A stretch of DNA of 64,000 bases from Actinoplanes flavus (GTDB lineage: Bacteria; Actinomycetota; Actinomycetes; Mycobacteriales; Micromonosporaceae). The position numbers and the translations under genes were made by a program. Of the stretch, positions 57,875-64,000 are shown piece by piece (position 1 is the stretch's first letter; each line of letters begins with the position of its first letter). The stretch is taken from positions 1-64,000 of the forward strand of contig NZ_JAGFNS010000035.1 of assembly GCF_017592555.1 (NCBI RefSeq), written 5' to 3'. A model generated the notes under the pieces. The model worked only from the letters and a program-made list of their open reading frames with translations, ran no database searches and was not told the origin of the DNA.

Positions 57875-59251
57875 ATGACCAGCACCGTCATCCGCCGATC
57901 GGGCACGGCGAGCGATCCGGCCACCCACGCCGGCACCGTCGTGATCATCGGCGGCGGCGCCGGCGGCGTGCTCGCCGCCTGCGCCCTGATGCGATGTCCC
58001 GACTACCGCGTCATCCTGATCGGGCCCGGGACCACCCCGGGACCCGGCGTCGCCTACGGCACCGCCCGACCATGGCACCTGCTCAACTCCCGCGCCGCCG
58101 CGATGAGCGCCGACCCCGGCGACCCCCGGGACCTGCTCCGCTGGAGCCACGCCCGCGGCCGGCCCCTGGACCCGGCGGACTTCCTGCCCCGCGCCGACTA
58201 CGGCGCCTATCTCGCCGACCGGTTCACCCACGCCCTCGGCAGCGGCCGGCTCGACCACCGGCGGGCCACCGCCACCGCGGTACGCCCCTACGGCGACGGG
58301 CACCTCGTCCTCGACGACACCGGCACCGCCACCTACGCCGACCACGTCGTGCTCGCCCTCGGCAACCCGCCGCCGCACCGGCTCCCCGGCATCAGCGACG
58401 CCGCCCACGACAGCGGCGCCTACATCGCCGACCCCTGGGCGCCCGGCGCGCTCGACGCCGTACCCCACGATCAGCCGGTCCTGCTGCTCGGCGCCGGCCT
58501 CACCGCGGTCGACGTGGCGCTCACCCTCACCGAGCGGGGACGCGGACGGCGTACCCCGCTGGATCTGATCTCCCGCCGCGGCCTGCTGCCGCTCGCCCAC
58601 CCGGACCGGCCGCCCGCCCCGCTCGACCTGGACCTGCCCGCCTCGAGCGACCTGGCCCCCCTGCTGCGCGCCGTGCGCGCCGCCGTCGCCGCGGGCGCCG
58701 ACTGGACCGCCGTGGTCGACGCCGTCCGCTGCCGGGCCGACGACCTCTGGACCGGCCTCGGCCACCCCGCCCAGGACCGCTTCCTGCGCCACTGCCAGCG
58801 CCTCTGGGAGATCCACCGGCATCGCATGGCGCCCGCGGTCGCCGCCCGCGTCGACCGGCTGCGCCGCGACGGCGACCTGCGCGTCCGCGCCGGCCGGATC
58901 AGCTCCGTCGAACCCCGTCCGGCCGGCGGCCTCACCGTCACGATCAACGGCGAGACCCCACAGCGGTACGCGACGGTGGTCGCCTGCACCGGCCCCGCCC
59001 CGGCGTTCGCCTCGCCCGGCCCGCTGCTCGGCGCACTGCTCGGCGAGGGGCTGCTGCGACCCGGCCCGCACCGGCTCGGCGTCGACACCGATCCGGACGG
59101 CCGCGCCGGGCCCGGACTGTGGGTGATCGGCCCGCTGCGCCGCGGGCACCTCTGGGAGACCACCGCGATCCCGGAGATCCGCGGTCAGGCCGAGCGGCTG
59201 GCCACCGCGGTAAATGCGTCGCGGGTCCGTCCGGCGCCCACTACGGTCTGA
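57875..59251 (+). CDS. FAD/NAD(P)-binding oxidoreductase
   Basis: A 458-residue flavoprotein of the FAD/NAD(P)-binding class (HI0933/YdhS-like). The dinucleotide motif IIGGGAGGVL begins at about residue 25, followed by GPGVAYGTARPWHLLNSRAAAMSAD, characteristic of the subgroup, then LALGNPPPHRLPG and a second Rossmann LLGAGLTAVDVALTLTE. Substrate unknown; relatives act in hydroxylation or remain uncharacterised. The ATG at 57875 follows a GGGAGG ribosome-binding site; the ORF could extend to 57821. The 3' end is 30 bp from the broken SEC-C gene. Confidence 0.83.
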   Translation: MTSTVIRRSGTASDPATHAGTVVIIGGGAGGVLAACALMRCPDYRVILIGPGTTPGPGVAYGTARPWHLLNSRAAAMSADPGDPRDLLRWSHARGRPLDPADFLPRADYGAYLADRFTHALGSGRLDHRRATATAVRPYGDGHLVLDDTGTATYADHVVLALGNPPPHRLPGISDAAHDSGAYIADPWAPGALDAVPHDQPVLLLGAGLTAVDVALTLTERGRGRRTPLDLISRRGLLPLAHPDRPPAPLDLDLPASSDLAPLLRAVRAAVAAGADWTAVVDAVRCRADDLWTGLGHPAQDRFLRHCQRLWEIHRHRMAPAVAARVDRLRRDGDLRVRAGRISSVEPRPAGGLTVTINGETPQRYATVVACTGPAPAFASPGPLLGALLGEGLLRPGPHRLGVDTDPDGRAGPGLWVIGPLRRGHLWETTAIPEIRGQAERLATAVNASRVRPAPTTV

Positions 59252-59281
59252 TCCACCGATCCGCCGACGAGGGAGGCCATC

Positions 59282-59525
59282 ATGTACCGCGACGACGAGA
59301 CCGACTTCTCCTTTTGAGCCGACCAGCAAGCGCCGCCGGGGGTTCCCTCTAGCGAGTCGCAGGTCAAACGGGGGCTGCGAGTCGTGGGGCAGGACACCGA
59401 GCTGATCGAGAAGCTCGGTGGCAACGACCCCTGCCCGTGCGGCACCGGGCGGCGGTTTCCGTCGCTGCTGCCGCCGGGGCGGGCGCTTCGACGACAGCAA
59501 CGGCCACTACTACTGCCGTGACTGA
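59282..59525 (+). pseudogene. SEC-C-domain protein, interrupted by an in-frame stop and a frameshift
   Basis: A GGGAGG ribosome-binding site and ATG start a frame reading MYRDDETDFSF and then TGA (59315-59317). Past the stop the same frame continues into [19 protein letters not shown], the SEC-C metal motif. There, around 59457-59460, the frame slips by one base: shifting frame restores RRCC, the second half of the zinc site, and runs on as [15 protein letters not shown] to a TGA at 59523-59525. Two lesions in an otherwise well-formed gene of about 80 codons support a pseudogene. A strong terminator follows. Sequencing error could explain the frameshift but not both. Confidence 0.7.
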
Positions 59526-59529
59526 CGTC

Positions 59530-59558
59530 CATGGGTGGGGCCGGCGGCCCCACCCATG
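59530..59558. terminator. Strong bidirectional terminator
   Basis: Perfect 13-bp arms CATGGGTGGGGCC and GGCCCCACCCATG are joined by a 3-nt GGC loop, between two convergent genes. The strongest hairpin in this half of the window. Confidence 0.75.
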
Positions 59559-59562
59559 CCTG

Positions 59563-60483
59563 TCACGGCGTCGCGGGCCCGACCAGCAGAGCGTCCCGTT
59601 CGGTCTCGATCGCGCGGAGGCGGTCGCGGACCTCGGCGGTGCGGGCGGTCAGCGCGGCCCGGACCTCCCGGACCCGGAGGAACGCCTCGACGATCTCCTT
59701 CTGGCCACGGTTGATCCGGCTGCGGACCGCCAGGTCGGTGACGATGTTGTCGAGCATGACGTCGAGGAACCTCGTGGTCCCGTTGATCTCCAGCGAGATC
59801 GGCGCGGCCTCCCGGTCGTCGCCCAGTTCGTGGCGCATCACGTCGACCTGATGCTGAGCGGCGGCCACGTGGTCGTCGGCGCTCTCGATGCGCTGGTGCT
59901 TGAAGTGGCTGCTGAACGCGCCGCCGCCCATGAACGTGTCGTAGGCCGACCACTTCCCGGCCGATCCGAGCAGCTCGTCGGCACGGCGGAAGCCCTCGGC
60001 GGCCTTGCCCGCGGCGATCTCGGCGCGCTGGAGCCGGGCCAGTTCGGCGACCAGGTCGCTGCGGAGCCCGGCCAGTTCGGAGAGGCGTTCACCGGTGGGG
60101 TGGCCGGTGGCGCGCAGGTGTTTCTCCTTGGCGGCGAGCGCGGCGGCGTACGCCGAAGGGGTCGATCGTGCCTCGTCGAGCCGTGCGCCGAGATCGGCGA
60201 GCTGCGCGTGCAGCGCGGCGAGCTCCTCCCGGGCCGCCGGAAGCCGGGCGCCCGCGGCGGCGACCTCGGCCCGTCCGCCGCGCAGTGACGCCAGCAGGCG
60301 GGCCGGACCGGTGGCAGTGGCGCGGTCGGCCAGCCGGGTCAGGCTCGCCAGCTCGGCGTCGGCCTTCGTGATGGCGGCCTGGAGGGCGGTCCGCCGCGGC
60401 ATGAGCTGGTCACGTTCGGTGAGCAGGGTGGCGAGGCGGGCGATCTCCCGGTCGAGCTCCTCGAGCGACGGCGTGTTCGGCAA
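59563..60483 (-). CDS. Coiled-coil protein of unknown function
   Basis: A 306-residue protein that is almost all heptad-rich helix: residues 1-110 (LEELDREIARLATLLTERDQ, then REELAALHAQLADLGARLDEAR) and again 215-300 (LRVREVRAALTARTAEVRDRLRAIETERDALL). A non-coil central section (residues 165-205) reads ADELLGSAGKWSAYDTFMGGGAFSSHFKHQRIESADDHVAAAQHQVD. It has no signal peptide or TM. No family was recognised; the central motif may be the functional part. It probably ends at the shared terminator, and the enoyl-CoA hydratase-like gene is 12 bp upstream of its promoter side. Confidence 0.7.
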   Translation of the reverse strand: MPNTPSLEELDREIARLATLLTERDQLMPRRTALQAAITKADAELASLTRLADRATATGPARLLASLRGGRAEVAAAGARLPAAREELAALHAQLADLGARLDEARSTPSAYAAALAAKEKHLRATGHPTGERLSELAGLRSDLVAELARLQRAEIAAGKAAEGFRRADELLGSAGKWSAYDTFMGGGAFSSHFKHQRIESADDHVAAAQHQVDVMRHELGDDREAAPISLEINGTTRFLDVMLDNIVTDLAVRSRINRGQKEIVEAFLRVREVRAALTARTAEVRDRLRAIETERDALLVGPATP

Positions 60484-60495
60484 GGGAACTCCTGA

Positions 60496-61266
60496 TCATT
60501 CGCCGGTGAAGACCGGGGTCCGCCGCTGGAGGCTGGCCAGAATACCCTCGGCGCTGTCCCGGGTCGCCCAGTGGATCTTCTGTTCGGCGAGTTCGTGGTC
60601 GAGCGCCTTACGGACGCGATCGGCCAGGTCGCCGCGGAGGGTGGCGCGGATCGAGCGGACCGCGAGGGGCGCGGACGCGGCGATCTCGGCGGCGAGCCGG
60701 TGCGCGGTCTCGCGCAGCCGGCCGGGTGCGGCGAGGCGGTCGGCGAGACCGAGCCGGAAGGCCTCCTCCCCGCCGACCCGACGGCCGGTGAGCAGCATGT
60801 CGGTGGCGGCCTGCCGGCCGATCAGCTCGGGCAGCGTGACACTGACGCCGAAGCCCTGGTGGAAGCCGAGCCGGGCGAAGTTGGCGACGAACCGGGTGTC
60901 GGCGTCCGCTACGCGGAAATCGGCGGCGCACGCCAGGCCGAGACCGCCGCCCACCGCGGTGCCCTGCACGGCCGCGACGATGGGGGTACGGACGTCGAAC
61001 AGTTCCACCGCACGCCGGTAGAGGCGTTCCGCCGCGTCCACGTGGTCCCGGGCGAACTCGCCGCCGCCGAAGTCCGCTCCGGCGCAGAAGTGGCGGCCCT
61101 CGGAGGCCAGCACGATGACCCGGCAGCCGGGGGTGTGGTCGAGTTCGAGGGCCGCCTCGACGATCCGCCCGATGAGCGCCTCGTCGAAGTGGTTGGCCGG
61201 TGGGCGGCGCATCTCGATCACGGCGATCCCGTCGTCGACGGTGACGGACAGATCGGTGCTCACCAC
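60496..61266 (-). CDS. Enoyl-CoA hydratase/isomerase-family protein
   Basis: A 256-residue crotonase fold. Both oxyanion-hole segments are present (GRHFCAGADFGGG near 60 and AVQGTAVGGGLGLACAADFRVA near 100). At the positions of the two catalytic Glu of hydratases the sequence reads FVANFARLGFHQGFG (no Glu) and RQAATDMLLTGRRV (Asp in place of Glu), so hydratase activity is doubtful; isomerase, thioesterase-like or other crotonase chemistry is possible. It lies 12 bp upstream of the coiled-coil gene on the same strand, so the two are probably cotranscribed. Divergent from the GMC oxidoreductase gene. Confidence 0.85.
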   Translation of the reverse strand: MVSTDLSVTVDDGIAVIEMRRPPANHFDEALIGRIVEAALELDHTPGCRVIVLASEGRHFCAGADFGGGEFARDHVDAAERLYRRAVELFDVRTPIVAAVQGTAVGGGLGLACAADFRVADADTRFVANFARLGFHQGFGVSVTLPELIGRQAATDMLLTGRRVGGEEAFRLGLADRLAAPGRLRETAHRLAAEIAASAPLAVRSIRATLRGDLADRVRKALDHELAEQKIHWATRDSAEGILASLQRRTPVFTGE

Positions 61267-61455
61267 ATGCCTCCCGGTGCGGAACTCCTTAACGAGCCCT
61301 CATGGTCGCACGGCGCTGATCACCGGGGTCGTGGCCGGTCTGGTGGCCGCCCGCTTCGTCGCAAACGCGACGAGGCGCGGCAGAAAGTAAACCGGAAATC
61401 ACAACGGCCGACATCGACTGACCTAGATTGAGGGATCAGGTCAAGGAGGACCGGC

Positions 61456-63408
61456 ATGCTCTCATCCGCACAGACTCAGGTGTTGCGGCTGCTCTGCGAC
61501 ACCATCGTCCCCTCCCTCCCGCGTCCCGGCGACACCGACGGGTTCTGGGCCCGCAGCGCCACCGACGTCGGCGCCGACCAGGGCGTGCTCGCCCTGCTCG
61601 CGACCATGCCCGACGAGCAGCGGGCGGCGATCGGCGGCCTGCTCGACATCCTCGCGCTCCAGGGCTTCGGCACCGCCTCACCGGAGTCCCGCGAGCAGAT
61701 CCTCACCACACTGTCGCTGGCCTCCGCCCCGGCGGCGGCCGGCATCGGCTCGCTGACCAGCCTCATCCTGCTGATCACCTACGGCGCGGTCGGCCCGGAC
61801 GGCCGCAACCCGAACTGGACCCGACTCGGCTACCCCGGCCCGGTCACCGCGGCGCCGGCCGACGGGCGGACCATCACCCCGGTCCGGCCGGACGGCGGCG
61901 ACCTGGACCTGGAAGCCGACGTCGTGGTGGTCGGCTCGGGCGCGGGCGGCGGCCTGATCGCCGGCCGGCTCGCCGCCGCCGGGCGCCGCGTGGTCGTGCT
62001 GGAGGCCGGCCGCTACCGCACCGAAGCCGACTTCCACCAGCTCGAACTCGCCGCCTACCAGAACTCGTACTGGCGTGGCGGCCCGCAGCCGACCGGCGAT
62101 CTCAACGTCACCCTGATGGCCGGGGCCGGGCTGGGCGGCGGCACGGTGATCAACTGGACCAACTGCCTCAAGACCAGGGATGGGGTACGGCGTCAGTGGG
62201 CCGACGAGCACGGCCTGACCGACGTGGCGACCGAGTCCTTCGACCGGCACCTGGACCGGGTGTGGCGGGAGCTCTCGGTCACCGATCAGTGCTCCGAGCT
62301 GAACCGGGTGCACGAGGCCATGCACCGTGGCGCCGAGGCGCTGGGCTGGTCGTTCGCCACCATTCACCGCAACTGGGACGAGAAGCGTCACGACGCCGCG
62401 ATCGCCGGGCACCTCGGGTTCGGTGACCCGTCCGGCGCCAAACGGTCCACGGTGAAGGTCTACCTGGAACCGGCCGTCGCCGAGCACGGCGCCCGGGTGG
62501 TGGACGGCTGCCGGGTCGAGCGGGTGCTGGTCGAGCGGGGCCGGGCGGCCGGCGTGATCGGCCGCTGGACCAGCGAGGACGGCGCCGGCACGGCGACCGT
62601 GACGGTCCGTGCCCCGGTGGTCGTGGTGGCGGCCGGCGCCCTGGAGACGCCCGGTGTGCTGCTGCGGTCCGGGATCGGCGGCCCGGCGGCCGGCGACTAC
62701 CTGCGGCTGCACCCGTGCACGGTCACCATGGGCGACTACGGCACGGACATGCAGGCGTGGTGGGGCGCGCCGCAGGCCGGGCTGGTCGACGAGTTCGCGA
62801 CCGTCGAGGACGGCTACGGGTTCCTGATGGAGAGCGTGCAGTACACCACCGGGCTGGGCGCGTCGGCGCTGCCGTTCACCACGGGCGCCGAGCACAAGCA
62901 GGCGATGGCCGACTACCGCAACAACGGGTCGTTCATCGGCCTGATCCGGGATCGCGGGCACGGCCGGGTCACCCTCGACGCGTCCGGGAACACGGTGCCC
63001 TGGTACGCACTGACCGACGAACGGGACGTGCGCACCATGCGCCGGGCCGTGGAGGCGGAGATCCGGCTGCACCACGCGGCCGGGGCACGCGGCATCCGGG
63101 TGCTGGGCCGGGGCATGCCGGGCTGGCGGTTCGGCGACGACCTGGAGGCCTACATCGACCGGGCGCGGCGGCTGCCGTTGCGGGCCGGCGGGGCGACCCT
63201 CTTCTCCGCACACCAGATGGGCAGCTGCCGGATGGGCGCCGACCCGGCGACCAGTGTGGCCGACCCGCGCGGCGAACTGCACGACACCAAAGGGGTGTGG
63301 ATCGGCGACGCGTCGGCGTTCCCGACCCCGTCCGGCACCAACCCGATGATCACCATCATGGCCCTGGCGTCGCGGACCGCCGCGACCATCGAGGAGGTGG
63401 CACGGTGA
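61456..63408 (+). CDS. GMC-family FAD-dependent alcohol oxidoreductase
   Basis: A 650-residue flavoprotein. After a helical N-terminal extension (residues 1-125) the FAD motif VVVGSGAGGGLIAGRLA is near 155, then GAGLGGGTVINWTN, the GMC-type VVVAAGALETPGVLLRSGIG, and the C-terminal HQMGSCRMGADP, then GTNPMITIMALASR. The extension matches long-chain alcohol oxidases or dehydrogenases. Probably oxidises alcohols to aldehydes. The ATG at 61456 follows an AAGGAGG ribosome-binding site. The stop overlaps the aldehyde dehydrogenase start (GTGA), so they work in sequence. Confidence 0.88.
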   Translation: MLSSAQTQVLRLLCDTIVPSLPRPGDTDGFWARSATDVGADQGVLALLATMPDEQRAAIGGLLDILALQGFGTASPESREQILTTLSLASAPAAAGIGSLTSLILLITYGAVGPDGRNPNWTRLGYPGPVTAAPADGRTITPVRPDGGDLDLEADVVVVGSGAGGGLIAGRLAAAGRRVVVLEAGRYRTEADFHQLELAAYQNSYWRGGPQPTGDLNVTLMAGAGLGGGTVINWTNCLKTRDGVRRQWADEHGLTDVATESFDRHLDRVWRELSVTDQCSELNRVHEAMHRGAEALGWSFATIHRNWDEKRHDAAIAGHLGFGDPSGAKRSTVKVYLEPAVAEHGARVVDGCRVERVLVERGRAAGVIGRWTSEDGAGTATVTVRAPVVVVAAGALETPGVLLRSGIGGPAAGDYLRLHPCTVTMGDYGTDMQAWWGAPQAGLVDEFATVEDGYGFLMESVQYTTGLGASALPFTTGAEHKQAMADYRNNGSFIGLIRDRGHGRVTLDASGNTVPWYALTDERDVRTMRRAVEAEIRLHHAAGARGIRVLGRGMPGWRFGDDLEAYIDRARRLPLRAGGATLFSAHQMGSCRMGADPATSVADPRGELHDTKGVWIGDASAFPTPSGTNPMITIMALASRTAATIEEVAR

Positions 63409-64000
63409 GGACGGACCGGTTCTACATCGGCGGGCGGTGGGTCGCGCCGAGCACCGGCGAGACGATCGAGGTCGTCGACCCGTACACCGAACAGGTTTTC
63501 GCCACCGTCCCGGCCGGCGGCGCGGCAGACGCCGAGGGCGCGGTGAGCGCGGCGCGCGCGGCCTTCGACGGCTGGGCCGAGACCCCGCTCGCCGACCGCG
63601 TCGCCGTCTGTGACGAGGTGTCGCAGCGGTTGCAGGAGCGGCAGAACGAGCTGGCGGCGCTGATCTCGCGGGAGATGGGCTCGCCGTTGCCGTTCTCGGT
63701 CATGGTGCAGACCGGGCTGCCGATCGCCACGTTCACGTCGATGCGGCATCTCGCCGAGGACCTGCCCTGGCAGCAGCGGATCGGGAACTCGCTGGTGGTA
63801 CGCGAGCCGGTCGGTGTGGTCGCGGCCGTCACGCCGTGGAACTATCCGCTGCACCAGGTCGCCGCGAAGGTGGCGGCCGCGCTGGTGGCCGGCTGCACGA
63901 TCGTCGTGAAACCGAGCGAGGTGGCGCCGCTGAGCGCCTTCGTGCTCGCCGAGATCTTCGACGGGCTGGGGTTGCCGGCCGGGGTGTTCAACCTGGTCAC
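63405..64000 (+). CDS. Aldehyde dehydrogenase, N-terminal part (cut by window end)
   Basis: The first 198 residues of a NAD(P)+-dependent aldehyde dehydrogenase: FYIGGRWVAPSTGETIEVVDPYTEQVF, then FDGWAETPLADRV, LISREMGSPL, EPVGVVAAVTPWNYPLHQ with the catalytic Asn, and IVVKPSEVAPLSA, the cofactor-binding Lys. The active-site Cys lies beyond the end of the window. Coupled by a 4-bp overlap to the GMC oxidoreductase, so it probably oxidises the aldehyde that enzyme forms. Confidence 0.9.
   Translation, partial: MRTDRFYIGGRWVAPSTGETIEVVDPYTEQVFATVPAGGAADAEGAVSAARAAFDGWAETPLADRVAVCDEVSQRLQERQNELAALISREMGSPLPFSVMVQTGLPIATFTSMRHLAEDLPWQQRIGNSLVVREPVGVVAAVTPWNYPLHQVAAKVAAALVAGCTIVVKPSEVAPLSAFVLAEIFDGLGLPAGVFNLV

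Noticed and set aside
59315-59317. In-frame TGA as a selenocysteine codon in the SEC-C gene
   Set aside because: No selenocysteine insertion hairpin was seen, and a second lesion (frameshift) further on is better explained by gene decay.
1-64000. tRNA or rRNA genes
   Set aside because: No cloverleaf-like or rRNA-like stretch was found in any intergenic region on either strand by eye; a tRNA scan would settle this.

Overview
This window is very GC-rich, has many GTG starts and 4-bp GTGA/ATGA gene overlaps, and encodes typical actinobacterial families: FxSxx-type RiPP genes, NB-ARC/TPR ATPases, a Pkn-like kinase, BlaI/M56 and iron-box-regulated EfeUOB. It looks like the chromosome of a large-genome filamentous actinobacterium, probably Micromonosporaceae (Actinoplanes-like). 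That placement is an inference from gene content. No rRNA, tRNA or CRISPR array was seen. The only transposase trace is an IS110-type C-terminus at the left edge.

Layout. 0-16.4 kb is metabolic and transport DNA: an SDR, a membrane Ser/Thr kinase, two MFS exporters, the efeUOB iron-uptake operon behind apparent DtxR/IdeR boxes, a convergent M56 peptidase/BlaI pair, an AraC-controlled Baeyer-Villiger monooxygenase plus alcohol dehydrogenase, and a PadR/SRPBCC pair. 16.6-25.1 kb is a RiPP locus: an NB-ARC/TPR protein, an FxSxx-type precursor, a radical SAM/SPASM FxsB-like maturase, an HExxH putative peptide hydroxylase, and a convergent FxsT-like NB-ARC/TPR protein. 25.2-33.2 kb holds a cupin/dehydrogenase/DUF4334 operon, an unusual 122-nt hairpin, a TetR/permease pair, a LigA-family ligase and an exported CX4C-repeat protein.

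33.2-47.5 kb is the most unusual block. Two tandem 751-residue membrane-anchored NB-ARC-like ATPases are transcribed divergently from four overlapping genes: a predicted zinc metallopeptidase, a CHAT (caspase-like) protease, a 1,646-residue P-loop protein with 12 octapeptide repeats and a C-terminus that looks like a degenerate CHAT domain, and a protein of unknown family. The architecture resembles NTPase-driven protease/effector conflict systems of multicellular bacteria. I do not recognise this exact combination.

47.5-59.3 kb holds several divergent regulator/enzyme pairs (AKR/XRE, NmrA/HxlR, NmrA/AraC), a methyltransferase, a GGDEF-EAL protein and an FAD-dependent oxidoreductase. It includes a repeat-rich zone (49.5-51.9 kb) where short G-rich repeats have expanded between genes and apparently inside an NmrA-like gene. 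59.3-64 kb holds a broken SEC-C gene followed by a strong bidirectional terminator, a coiled-coil protein, an enoyl-CoA-hydratase-like protein, and a translationally coupled GMC oxidoreductase/aldehyde dehydrogenase pair cut by the window end.
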